From positions 18,252,011 to 18,316,010 of the forward strand of contig NW_024737042.1 in the NCBI RefSeq assembly GCF_018991925.1: a stretch of DNA of 64,000 bases, in the 5' to 3' direction. A program made the translations under genes and the position numbers. The notes under the pieces are model-generated. The model did not search any database. It had not been told where the DNA came from and was given only the letters and a program-made list of their open reading frames with translations. The DNA is from Homarus americanus. Lineage: Eukaryota > Arthropoda > Malacostraca > Decapoda > Nephropidae. Below, one piece after another: positions 41,940-54,525 of the stretch (the stretch's first letter is position 1; the number at the start of each line of letters is the position of its first letter).

Positions 41940-44171
41940 GGTTGCATTAACTAACATTAGCTATGGTTGTACTGTCAATCGATCTGACAGGAGAGAAGTT
42001 TGGTCAGACAAGTGTGACAACAAGAAGTGAAAAGTCCACAAAGATCGTAAAATGTTAACTATGTCTGTTGAACTTGAAAGTGGGAGGTAGGAATCAACAA
42101 TGCTGTAAAATTGTGACAATTGATTAAGTAGATTGGTACTTCATTATAATATGAAAAATGTTACACCACATAGCATACTACCATCATATGAGTGTTATTT
42201 GACTAGTCCTATGCATGGATGTACGCCTTATAAATGCCCTTGCATATGTGCTTATATAGCATATCCAATAGATGTTATTTATACATTAAGCAAATTACCA
42301 TTGGTTCCCTGTAAGTGAGAAACCACTCAATAAAATCGAGGCATAAGAGACCGTAATAGACATTCGAAATATTGTGGATAGTTTTCGGCTTCAATATGAG
42401 TTGAGTGTGAGTGTAGTTTGAACGATGGATTGTGGCGGTGGTGCTCCTCACATATATCTCAGAGCCGTCAGGTGTCGTTCATACAGATATCGAACATTGT
42501 ATAAGTCAATAAGATTATAGATACCTATTCTATTAGGTCGCCTGGTAGTCTTAGACATATCATATAGAATCTACCCAACATCAATATACCCACCTACTCA
42601 CATGTAATATAATCGATATCTGAGACAATGTCCGTTGCGTGAGCAGCCAATTTGGTTCTTTTATTTCACCAAGCTACTGTTTCACCATATATGACTTCTG
42701 CGATGCTATTGCATAATCTCTTATCAATGCTCTCATATAATTTAATCTCTCATGTGATATAATATTATATTCTAGCATACAACAAACTTATACAAATAAC
42801 GTCTCTCCCTATACAACGGCACACATCGTTGTGCCTGATGTATAGGTATTGGCGAAAGTTAACAGTGTTGTATATCCACATAACACAGAGGACTATAACG
42901 TGTTATTAGTATTTCCCAGCTTTAACAAACACCTCAAATTATAAAGTATCAGCATTCACATAATGAGAATTGCTTACTAAACACTATGGACCTGTGCCCT
43001 AAACTGTGCCCGGCGCTGACACCCACTCTACCCCCTTCTTCCGAAATCACCTCACCCAACCTCATCGTCCAGTAGTCAGCAGATAGATAGAAATCTGTAT
43101 TGAGAAAAAAATGAAATAAAAATGGAACTCCTGCACATTAATGTATTAATTTCATGGTATTATTATTTAATATAATTGTGCTTGGCAACTTCCTGGGTAT
43201 GCATCCGTTATTCATTGGGCCATAAATGCAACCCCGTCGTAAACGGACACCATATGTAGAGGGCCCAGCCCTATCACCCCTGGAGTAAGTGACAGCTGCT
43301 TAGGTTTCAGCAGGATGAGGGAAGGACAAACAGCATGACTGATGCATATGTGTGTGTGTGTGTGTGAGGCTTGGGGGGGGTATCAAAGTGTCCAATTATT
43401 TCGTAAATTCTGTACATTAAATATGATCAGAATGGTTCAAAGCTGTAGAAAAGGCTGGCAATACCCGCTAAGGTGCGGTAGCACATTCTACTCATAATTT
43501 GCTTTTTGTTCTTCGTATTTATATCCTTGCTTAATGTAGCCCAAGTTGTAGCTTAAAAGTTAACTGCTTAACTCTCTCTCTCACCCTTCTTCACTCCTAT
43601 CTCTGACCCTCCTCACCCCCCTCCATATTACCCCACTACCCACTCACACACCGGCTCCGGTCCTCCCCCAACCTTCCTCTCTCCCTCGCTCGTGATTGCT
43701 TCTGATTCAAGAGTCGATACTTCCGGGTTCACACCGCCCGGAGAGGGTTGATTGACAACGTAACACACCAACAACTAGTAATAATCAATAATTAACAATC
43801 GCCACAGTCCTACCACATACAAAGGCACATAAATATTACAGAATTACATTACATTCTAAGTTAGAGTAACACAATTTGTTATCAACCACAACCGGCTCCG
43901 TCGACCACCGTCCAGAACCCACCAGCTCCACCCCTCATCCATCCAGGAATGCTCTGCCCTCCTTCTCTTATGTACTGCTTCATTACTCTTCCGTTCAAGA
44001 TCTGAACATAAGCCCAAGCTATGGACCATCTCATGAATCCACTAACCATGACCCAAAGTTCGCAGAATCGAGTCGGGAGATCGAGTAACGGACTGGAGCA
44101 GTGGTTGGGCAGCAGCCAAACACAGTCGATGGTCAGGCACCAACCAGTTGGGTCTTCTTGCTTGGTCTCCT
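41940..44171. other. No recognisable gene; short (GT)n at 43349-43367
   Basis: About 2.2 kb of AT-rich sequence. I see a short GT repeat and pyrimidine-rich tracts near 43570-43700, and no coding similarity or element ends. Confidence 0.4.
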
Positions 44172-44245
44172 ATATCCAGTGCGGTGGTAGCGACCCCTGT
44201 TCACACGCAGAGGTCTAGGGTTCGATTCCCGACTAGTGAGGTATT
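44172..44245 (+). repeat. tRNA-derived SINE head
   Basis: GTGCGGTGGTAGCGACC resembles an A box context, and GGTTCGATTCC is a perfect B box, with GTTCACACGCAGAGGTC between. It is followed 30 bases later by a long (AT)n array. It looks like a SINE head, not a functional tRNA: no acceptor stem pairing is evident. Confidence 0.6.
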
Positions 44246-44275
44246 GTTTGTTATGGAAGTCCGCGTGCATATGGA

Positions 44276-44760
<485 letters not shown>

Positions 44761-44994
44761 AGAATTTATCTATTCATTGCATCTGATATATTGATTGTAC
44801 AGCAGGTGAAGTGATGACCTTCTGTAACTCACCATCACCTTTGACACTTACCTGAGAGATCATAATTATAAAGAGACTAATCGACTAGTGTATATAGTAA
44901 TATATATTAAGAATATAATACAATACCGGTAAGCAAGTTTGACCCCTCCCGGAGGCATCTTGAACGAGATGACGGAATATTAGTTTCAACCATT

Positions 44995-46463
44995 ATTTTT
45001 TATTTTTTTTTTTACGGGAATTAGCCCACCCGGGCACAGGTCAAACGACCCACAACGGAGCCTGGGAGGCGAAAAAAAAAAGAACGTAAAGAAATTGTAA
45101 ATATAGAAAAAACGGTTATACTGTATTAATCTACACCACGAAGATGCCGGAAAACCAGCTTTTTAAAGTGAGACAGATTGTAAGAGCATGGAAACACAGA
45201 AGAAGGCAGAGCGTTCCACAACTTGGCTGTGTGAGGAAAGAAGGAGGTACTATAACGGGTTATTCTCGTGTGACCGACATCCACGGAGAAACGGTGGGCA
45301 CCGCAGGCAAGACGTGTGTTACGAACCCACGGCCTTGCCGGCGGTACACAGGATGCCAAATCCACTGAACATTGCCCGTTAAAGTACCTGTAAAAGAGAG
45401 AGAGTGAAGCAATATTGCGGCGAAGAGAAAGGGAAGAGAGATTGTCGACTAAAGGAGGAGAGTTAATAAGACGAAATGCCTTTGATTCCACCCTATCTAA
45501 TAGTTGGACAGAAGAAGAGCCACCCCAGATATGAGAGCAGTACTCCAAGTTAGGACGAATGAATCCCTTATATACTTGGAGCAACTGCTCAGGAGTGAAG
45601 TAGCTGAGGCATCTGTACAGCATTCCCAACTTTCGGGAGGCAGCTTTAGTTATACTAAGGATGTGTGATTTCCAGGACATATTGGAGGAAATGGTGAGGC
45701 CTAACATATTTATTTCAGAATTTGGGAGGATGATAGCGTCCTGAAATGTAATCGGTGGGAGATCGTCTAATTTACAAAGTGTAATTGGTAAATATTGAGT
45801 TTTATTACTATTGAACTTAATCAAGTTTGTATCTCCCCATTCAGAGATGCTGCACACATCCGAGTTGATAGAAGTAATGCTATCAGTTCTAGAAACAGAT
45901 CTAGTTTGAGAGTTAGGAGGAAGGGGAAAATGTGAGGAAGAGTGAAGAGTAGAATCATCGGCGTAAGAATGGATAGAATTAGTTGTAGTGTGTAAATCAT
46001 TGATAAAAAGAAGGAAGAGAGTTGGTGAAAGAACAGAACCCTGTGGGACGCCACTATTGGTAGAAAAAGAGCGAGAAATCCATCCCTCGACAACAACTGC
46101 CATGGATCGGTTCTCAAGGAAGCTAGAGATAAGAGAACAAAGTGGGGGAGAGAAACCAAAAGAGGGAAGTTTAGATAGCAAAGACTTGTGCCATACCCTG
46201 TCAAATGCATTGGAGATGTCGAGGGCCACGACAAAAAATTCCCATAGTCCCTAAGAGAGGATGACCAAAGATGGGTGCAATAGGAGAGCAGATCACCAGT
46301 AGATCTCGCCTGGCGAAAGCTATACTGGTGATCCGACAAAAGAGAAAGGCGTTCAAGGTAACGGAGAAAATGGGAGTTCAAGATAGTTTCGAAAATCTTA
46401 GAGAGGGATGAAGTTAGGGCAATGGGGCGATAGTTAGAGGGATTAGGATTTTCAGTAATTTTT
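44995..46463 (-). mobile_element. Jockey-like LINE, 5'-truncated but well preserved
   Basis: Minus strand. The coding part (46463-45126) is followed by a short 3' UTR with CGCCTCCCAGGC, GTTGTGGGTCG, GACCTGTGCCCGGGTGGGC and an A-rich end near 44995. Copies of this tail stand alone at 6755-6830 and 7320-7405. Confidence 0.85.
45126..46463 (-). pseudogene. Jockey-like reverse transcriptase, one frameshift
   Basis: 46463-46240 reads PNPSNYRPIALTSSLSKIFE, LSDHQYSFRQARSTGDLLSY. After a single frame slip near 46240, a 367-residue open frame (46229-45126) holds MALDISNAFDRVWHKSLLSK (catalytic Asp), [34 protein letters not shown] (YADD intact), IKFNSNKTQYLPI, INMLGLTISSNMSWKSHI, VYKGFIRPNLEYCSHIWGGS and LWNALPSSVFPCSYNLSHFK, ending at a TAG. 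All RT and C-terminal motifs are intact, so this is the youngest-looking LINE here, but it lacks the endonuclease and ORF1. Confidence 0.92.
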
Positions 46464-46683
46464 AATGTAATTTATTTCTAATGGTTTTGGTTTATTTTTA
46501 TTGTGTTTTTATGTTTTGTTTATGTTAAATATTTGATTCCGGTGATTATTTTTGTATTAGTTTAGTGTTTGCAGTTTTTTATATAATATTTGAATTTTTT
46601 TAATCTACTTCTTTCAATTGTTTTCAATTCAATAGTATTTTTGGTATATGTTAATGTTGTTTGTTTGCAGTGGTTTTCAAGTT

Positions 46684-47157
<474 letters not shown>

Positions 47158-47232
47158 ATGTGCAGTAGCTAAGGGGATTTAATGCTCGCCTCGTGTTCTC
47201 AGGGTCACTGGTTCGTTCTCAGGGCACTCAGA
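47158..47232 (+). repeat. tRNA-like SINE head, diverged
   Basis: GTGCAGTAGCTAAGGGGATT (A-box-like), CTCGCCTCGTGTTCTCAGGG and TGGTTCGTTCTC (B-box-like, one change) appear in order with tRNA spacing. Probably another tRNA-derived SINE. Confidence 0.5.
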
Positions 47233-47364
47233 GTCCACACAGCTGTTAAAGAGATACCTAAGTGTACACGTTGGGGAAGGGAAGGTGCTCGAGTGCAGTG
47301 CCTCCAACAACAGCTACAATAGTTTTTCCTGACCTTCCATTCCGTCGTAAATCAGCTTTACTTC

Positions 47365-47735
47365 GACTGTCACTCACTCTTATTCTCCTTCCAGGTATTC
47401 CTTTATTTGTGGATAATGAACAAGTAAGGTCAAATTGCACACACCTGTCGCCTTAACCCACAATTAATCATGAACCTCTCAATCATAGCACCACGAGTCT
47501 ATTCCACCTACTGTAACCCAGCCTTACTCTCACTGTCACTCACTCTCCCCCACTCACTTTCATTCATTCTCTCACCACTCACCGCCACTCACTCTCTCTC
47601 CATGTAGTGTCATTTATGGTTATTGAACAAGTAGGGCGGAATTGCGCAGACCTTGTGTTTTGTTTTAACCCACAAGTGATTATAAACTGCCCATAACGCC
47701 ACAATTCTCATACATACTCCATTTCACAGACTATA
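47365..47735 (+). repeat. Diverged tandem duplication, about 170-200 bp
   Basis: Two adjacent blocks share CTGTCACTCACTCT, then TTTAT-GT--ATAATGAACAAGTA / TTATGGTTATTGAACAAGTA, a GG-C-AATTGC-CA-ACC segment, TTAACCCACAA and a CCATA-TC-ACC end. Not coding. Confidence 0.65.
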
Positions 47736-48105
47736 CAATAACATTTAACAATATTTAACAGAGGCCATGAAAAAATAAGTTTTCCAAAGTCTGTCTCTGT
47801 TAACTATATCGCAATGCTTCCTCAATAAATACGCCAAAACACTTTTCTTCTCCCAAACTTACTGAAGTGTAATTTCTTTGTTTATAGCGTAACTTTATCT
47901 TCATCTTTTGGTCAGTGTTATGTTACCCTAAGTGCTGACCTCAATAATATCTGAGAAGAATTACTCCTTGGTGATTCTTGTATAAATATTCTATTATTCT
48001 TTTTTATATTAAATTATTTACTGATCCGTCCATTCTTCTGCCACACATTCACATTGCAATCCGCTCTTACACACCACCATCTTAACTCACCCACTCCTTC
48101 ATACT

Positions 48106-48182
48106 CAAACCTAACCTAACCTAACCTAACCTAACCTAACCTAACCTAACCTAACCTAACCTAACTTAACCTAACCTAACCC
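48106..48182. repeat. (CCTAA)n telomere-like array
   Basis: About 15 units of CCTAA with one CTTAA variant. Interstitial copy of the arthropod telomere repeat TTAGG. The flanking sequence on the right resembles that beside the array at 59449-59580. Confidence 0.95.
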
Positions 48183-48468
48183 TCCTAGGCAACATTAGGG
48201 TGTTTAATCATCAGGTGAAATAAATTGTGGTGGCTAATCTTTGTCACCTGTTACTTCATCTGTTACCTCATAAATGACAATCGGTAGACGAGAGAGGTTA
48301 GAGGACAATTATTACTGGTAGATGACGCCAGATAAAAAAAAAAAGATAAGTAAGAGCAGAAACAGAGCAAAAAGGATGAAAGAAATGAGAAAGTGAGCCA
48401 TTAAAAAAATAAAAACCGGTTACGACTATAATACAAGAAGAAGATATATGACAAAGATAAATGTTAAA

Positions 48469-48472
<4 letters not shown>

Positions 48473-48515
<43 letters not shown>
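48473..48515. repeat. (GA)n microsatellite
   Basis: About 21 GA units. Confidence 0.95.
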
Positions 48516-48517
<2 letters not shown>

Positions 48518-48635
48518 TTCTCGCGAGGAAAAGTGTTGTATATAATACCCTTACCTGACTATAAACAGCTCAACACCGGAGGTAAACAAGCGTTAGGCGT
48601 GGGGCAGGAAAAAATAGTGTCGTAATTAATAGACG

Positions 48636-48776
48636 ATGCCAAGAGCAGTCATTGTGCCGCTGGCTGCTGACAACAAGTCTCTTACCAGACTAGAGAGGGA
48701 CGTCTTAGTGTCTATTATGGAGGGATTACAACGAACATTGAAAAGACTAGAAGACGACGACGCTTCCAGAGAATAG
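48636..48776 (+). CDS. Possible small ORF, 46 codons
   Basis: ATG at 48636 to TAG at 48774-48776, encoding MPRAVIVPLAADNKSLTRLE and on to VLVSIMEGLQRTLKRLEDDD. The composition is protein-like (balanced, charged amphipathic helix) and unlike the low-complexity frames around it. No homologue is recognised. The start context is unremarkable and no splice sites or promoter are evident. It could be a chance frame or an exon. Confidence 0.25.
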   Translation: MPRAVIVPLAADNKSLTRLERDVLVSIMEGLQRTLKRLEDDDASRE

Positions 48777-50547
48777 CCTTCGTTGTCTATCCTGAATGTG
48801 TGAGTGTGTGGGGAGGTGATACGCCCCCCTACACACTCATGTATTGTCCAGCTATAATGATGCTAATTGCTGGAAAATCACCCACGTTAGTAGAATGGAG
48901 ATTACAGTCAATTATTGAATCAATTCGTCCGTTTTATTTCGAGAGAGAGAAAAAACCCACCTAGTTTGATACATCATTTAACCTACCGTATGGCAGTGTC
49001 TCATCTCACTAGATTTCTAATGTACTGCTAATGATTCATGATTCACAATTATTATGTACTGCGGGTGTAATAGGAATTGTATTTGGTGGCCCAGCAGGTA
49101 ACTATCACATTACATATCAGGTCACCCTCCTTCATCCTCCTCCATCAACTGGGCCCAACTAAGACCGGGTCTAAGTGGGATCCTGTAACCTTTACCTCTC
49201 GCTCACCTGGTCTACCAGGCTTTGAGAGACGACCCGCAGAAATCTGATGTGTGAGTTTGAAGGCGATAGCTCACAGCGTTTCACAACTAGATCAACCCAG
49301 AAACGATAAATGAAAACCAAAGAGAAGAGCATAAAATAATCATGACAGATGAGGTAACTTGACAAAATATTGGTTAAGTGTCTCTTTTGTGGACGTGAAT
49401 TGTCGGGGTTAAGCTTGATAAAGGATATTAAAAAAACATTTAATCACAAGTGGCAAACATTTATCAAATCTGACGTTAACTGGATTACTACCAGTCAAAC
49501 ACAGTTCAAAATAAAAGGCAAAAAATCTAATGTAATTTGCCTATTATTAGCCAATCAGAGGGGGCTGTAGCCCAAACAATAGAGGAACATGGAAAATTAC
49601 AACGAAAAAAGTTCTAATTAGTACAGTTTTTTAGTTGCCGTTGTAATTTCTATTCACCTGCAAACTCGAGTGAGTGTTTTGCTGTGTTTATTGTTTACCT
49701 GTGTTGGTGATGACCTCCACAGGTACACAGAGCCTCGTGTATGGTGGTGGTGGCTGTCACTGTTCAGGCTCACACAGGAGAGTGACAGTGGAGCCATGAT
49801 ACTGTTTTATATGACTCACTTCACCTGTACCAAAGACTGTTCATCCTTATGTTATTTATTATTGACTGTAAATATTGAAGTAACTGTAATACTCAGGTAT
49901 ACCTGTGATGATGTTCATGTGGTGATGATGTATAACTGCACCCTGGGTTAGTAGATATATCATTCATCACAAATTAAAGATTAAGATAATTGTATTTCTC
50001 TGGGTTCTATGTGAGAATTTGCATATTTCTGCTGTATCAAAGATAATCCAACATTTTTATCAAGTTATTATTTATTAAACACTGTATCTCCCCTTATATC
50101 TAGGCCCATTAATATACTGAATTTAATGGGATTTTTTTCTAATATTTGGAAACTGGTGAAAGATAGAGTGAACACCCGTGGCTGACAAAGGTGAAAAGAA
50201 AGAAAAATGCAAACAACTACGTATACGTACGTTTTGTCATATATAATTTATCATTTAATTTCACATATTCACAAACACTAATACAGGTGTTACAGGTACA
50301 GAGGTAGAGGTAACGTACAGCGTAACATGACAATAGTACAGAGACAATGTTCAGAGTGTACAGTGCAGTACAGTACGTGGTCTAGACAGGGTACACTGGT
50401 CTGGATATTGCCGCCGGCCAGCTGTTGTATGGCTCAGGGATAAACAGCGCCAAATATCACATTCTTTATGATTATTTTAGGACAGATTTTTTTTTTTTTT
50501 TTAGTTCAGACAAGAAGAAGCGAAAACAAGATTATCACAGACTGGCT

Positions 50548-50554
<7 letters not shown>
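48777..50554. other. No recognisable gene
   Basis: Mostly AT-rich sequence. Near 49196-49230 there is a short palindrome, CCTGGTCTACCAGG. Chance open frames only. Confidence 0.4.
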
Positions 50555-50591
<37 letters not shown>

Positions 50592-50612
50592 ATAATAATA
50601 ATAATAATAATT
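50555..50612. repeat. (GT)n-(AAT)n compound microsatellite
   Basis: GT repeats run straight into AAT repeats. The AAT part is probably the 3' tail of the minus-strand LINE that follows. Confidence 0.9.
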
Positions 50613-51240
50613 AACGGTTTATTGGAAGCATTGCATAATTGGGAAATGGGTTTCTTGATTTACAAATAATATACAAGTAACAAAAGTGATACAAATATGA
50701 TATATAATAACTAGGTGGGGAGAAGTTCAAACTACAGGACATTTCAACATAGTAACAGTGCAAAAAGTAAGATTGACTGGGAGTGAATACACTGGTTGAT
50801 TACAAGTTATTGATAATTTTTACAATGGTTGGGACTGGGCTGTTCTTATAGAGATCAGTTCGTGCTCGTATGGGCTGGATACGGTTGTGGTGTCGAACAG
50901 CAATTCTCGAACGAGGGATCTCATGTGGTAGTAGGAGCCGGTGTCGAGGATGGTGCAGAAGCTTCTCACCAAATTTACAGATGAGGTTGTGGTGATGGTC
51001 AGTGAGAGCTGAGAGGGTCAGTGTGTTGAGTGCTTCTTGATATGTGGAGTAGGAAGGGGAGAGAATAATCTTGCATGCCCTCTTTTGCACTTTTTCTAGG
51101 TGCTTACGTTGTGTTGCATTTAGGGAGAAAGACCAGGTAGGGGAGGCATAGGCGAGCTTGGGAAGTATGAATGTTGAGTAAGCATTGAGGAGCTCGGGGG
51201 CAGGAACTCCGAGGGACTTGAGTCGGCGGAGAGTGTGTCA
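50613..51240 (-). pseudogene. LINE ORF2 C-terminal end with (ATT)n tail
   Basis: The minus strand reads LRRLKSLGVPAPELLNAYST, FILPKLAYASPTWSFSLNAT, HLEKVQKRACKIILSPSYST, RFGEKLLHHPRHR-like and ARTDLYKNSPVPTIVKIINN, the end of a non-LTR reverse transcriptase. Nothing breaks the frame in the 150 residues present, which stop at 50800. The 3' UTR of about 190 bp ends in ATT repeats. It is truncated just inside the thumb region at 51240. Confidence 0.8.
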
Positions 51241-51454
51241 TGCCTTGGTATCGCCCATTTGCTATTAACTTTAATCTAGAACGTCATTTATTTTAACGAG
51301 GAGGTTGCATTGAGATGTTTGGTCCATGTTTATATAATGAAAATTTAAGAACAGCGAAAGTAAAGTTTATTGACTGATATTAGTTCATGCGTCCGGAAGT
51401 CTTCTCATATTGTTATTGTTATCATCTTTATTAACTCAGTAAGAAGAGTTGTCG

Positions 51455-51456
<2 letters not shown>
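51241..51456. other. No recognisable gene
   Basis: Short AT-rich spacer. Confidence 0.35.

Positions 51457-51496
<40 letters not shown>
51457..51496. repeat. (TTA)n microsatellite
   Basis: About 13 TTA units. Confidence 0.95.
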
Positions 51497-53735
51497 GGCT
51501 TTCTCTTGGTCAACTTTCTCCTCAGGGACACGTTACAGGGAGGTTCAGGTATAGACTAACATCACTAATGGCTGTGTACCAAGCTGAACGACTGAAACCA
51601 TCCGAAACTACATAGTATTTGCTGTTTAGATTTATAAATTATCATCCTGTTAACAGCTGAACATATCAAACTGAAACTTCATTACAAGACCAATATGACT
51701 ACGAGGTAAGTAATATTAAGAGAAGTTCACTGGTCCTTAGGTTTGGCGGCATCTTGGGCTTACGAAAATATTACGAAAAAAAAGAAGGAAGAAAGTTGTT
51801 GTTTCAGATGAATCTTTACTTGACCATTTACTGATTGCATGGTGGGGAGGAGGTCAAAGGTTATCTGAAAACTACCTGAATAAAGTATAAGGATGCGAAA
51901 GTTCATGTACATGATTATGGAAGGGTTGAATGGCATACAAAATAAACTTTTAGTTTATCAGAACTTCATCGCTCCTCAAAATATTATAATTCTTGGAATG
52001 AGTGAGTTTTACGTGTGCAGTTTTTGTTTTGTTTTTTGACAAAGGAGATAGACCGGAAGTGACGTCATAGAACCGGATGTCCAGTACTGTATGTCTTTAT
52101 GATTAGTAAATAACAGACCTGGATAACACGTAAAGGGACGATAACAGCTTCACCCTGGATAACATACAAAGGGAGATGGGGTGAGACATTGGCACCACAG
52201 AGGGGAAACACACACACACACACACACAAGGGAGGGAGGGGTGCGTAAGCGTCCGTGCTAAACCAATACAAATAAGAGGTGGGATTTCGCGTCTGTCAAC
52301 CCCTTTTGCACATATGCGCGATTTGCAAATGTCAACAGTGCGAGCGTTTGTGTCTGAGGGATATTTGTTGCGTTGGTCTATGGTGCAATGGGCCGCAGGT
52401 GCTGGTGTAGAGGGTGAGGGAAGGGGATAGGGAGGGATTAAGGGAGGGTAGGAGTGAGGGAGGGGGAAGGAGGAAGAATGGCAGGAGAGAGAGAGAGGGG
52501 GGGGGGGCATTCCCAGGTAAATGAATACAAAGAATATACACGCAATAGACACACTATAAGAAAACATTACTCCAATCATACGTTTTCTATAAGGTAAACA
52601 TTTAAACACTGTAGGTATATACTTTCCATAAGTTAAACATATAATCGCTCTCGGAAGCAGTTTCTTATTTGTCCACGTGTTACGTTCACTCCGGGACAAA
52701 TATTTTACTGATCAGCGGGAAGGTATAAAATGAAAACCACAAAAAAACCAACTCGCCATGTATCAGACTGGAGCGTTTAAATACAAGATGAAAACAAAAA
52801 TGTAACGCTGATGGGGGAGAGAGACAAAAGAGAACAGTGTGGCGCAGACAAAAAAACAAATGAGACGCGCGAGACAGTGGGGAAGAAGAAGCACACAGAG
52901 AAAAATAAATGAGAGGTGGGGAAAGAATGGGTCACCTTACAACGAATGGTTACCAGGGAAACCTCCGTCCAGGCTAAGCCAGTCAGGAGCCCGGCCTACA
53001 ATGACGTCACTAGTACCAACAAGGCAGATTTTTTCTAACCTTGTGTCACTCTCTTAAATATGGACGAAATAGGGCCGAGTGTTCGCCCTTAATCCCCTCA
53101 AAGAGATAATGTAACCTGCGAAAATAGACACAGACGCCTCTTAATCTGGCATTACTCACACACCAAAATTGGATCAAGTGTTAGAGGAAGATAAATGGTT
53201 ATACTACGTTGTTACTCTTGTGAAGTTTCATCTGCCTGTCTGTATAAGTACAAGAGTTACGCTCCGAACCATGTTTGAACCTTATTCCTCCACCTGTAAT
53301 ATTGACCCTTGATATGAAGACTTTATTTTATCTACTAATGACATTTTTCATAGATACGGAAGTGATTGTGCGTATAAACGATCTTTATGGAAAAACTTGA
53401 CATTTATAGACAAAGAAAAATGAGATACCTTGGGGAAGGCAGAGACTGGGATGGATGAATGAAATTGAAAACTGGATCCCTGAGAGATACAAAACCTTGG
53501 TGGATTGATAGAAACAGCCCTGAAACGTTTAGAGTAAAGGACAATTGATCGCCAACCCTCAGATATGAGAACGGTACTCTGATTGACTAAGTTAGACGAA
53601 CGACTGTATGACTATTGGGAGGGTGTGAGGTGAATTACAGAAACAAGGCAGCGCACACTATATGTTTTGAGCATATTTGTATTAACTTTATTTAAATTTT
53701 GAGATATAGTAATGCGTAGTCTGTACAGGAGGAAG

Positions 53736-53737
<2 letters not shown>
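51497..53737. other. No recognisable gene; short (CA)n and G-rich tract
   Basis: Contains a CA repeat at 52207-52228 and a G-rich tract at about 52415-52510. Open frames at 52103-52699 on the minus strand derive from the G-rich tract and show no domain. Confidence 0.4.

Positions 53738-53794
<57 letters not shown>
53738..53794. repeat. (GA)n microsatellite
   Basis: About 27 GA units. Confidence 0.95.
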
Positions 53795-53796
<2 letters not shown>

Positions 53797-54307
53797 AATA
53801 CAGACATGCTTGGGGTAAACACGCCAGAAAATATAAACAAACTTCTCGGGAGCGTCTCGGCACAGTCGGTATTTCCCAAGTCGGACATCTTTCGCCTTGA
53901 GATGAGGGGGGAGCTGAACACCCCCTCCTCTACCTCATCTCCAGCGGAGCGTCTGCCAGTCTTAATCGCCCTAATACCCGCTGCTAACTGGAGGATTAAA
54001 CATCTTGAAACCAATTCTTTCGTAGAAGTTAGCAGCTCAGCGCTGCGACAGCCACTTAGCTCGTATGTGTGTTTGACTTTTCTAACAAGTTCGGCGATAT
54101 TTTACAGTTGAAGGATGTGTTCTATAAACAAAGGCATATATGTTATATACCATGTTTTAGAAAAGCAATATTAAGGGAAAGAAACAGCAGTAACCACAGC
54201 AATGTACAAGAGACTAAGATGAATATTGTCAGTTAAGGAGACGCAAGGATGAAACTGTAAAGCGAAACGGAAGTTTGTGTTCTGCTGAGAGATATTTTAT
54301 CTCATTT

Positions 54308-54309
<2 letters not shown>
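53795..54309. other. No recognisable gene
   Basis: A 101-codon frame (53806-54111) is open but I see no homology or domain. Left unassigned. Confidence 0.35.
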
Positions 54310-54375
<66 letters not shown>

Positions 54376-54429
54376 AAAAGAAGAAAACACCTTGTGTTAT
54401 ACCTATCACCGCACCTACAGTGATTTACT

Positions 54430-54522
<93 letters not shown>
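54310..54522. repeat. Two (AT)n arrays with a 60-bp spacer
   Basis: AT repeats at 54310-54373 and 54433-54522, separated by unique sequence. Confidence 0.97.

Positions 54523-54525
<3 letters not shown>

Noticed and set aside
41587..42030. A 147-codon plus-strand frame
   Set aside because: It is antisense to the CR1 ORF1 start region, whose minus strand reads as a coiled coil with stops.
44172..44245. A functional tRNA gene
   Set aside because: A and B boxes are present, but I cannot pair an acceptor stem or place an anticodon arm; a SINE head is more likely.
52103..52699. A 198-codon minus-strand frame rich in Pro and Leu
   Set aside because: Composition comes from a G-rich/GA-rich tract and a (CA)n; no domain, signal or splice context.
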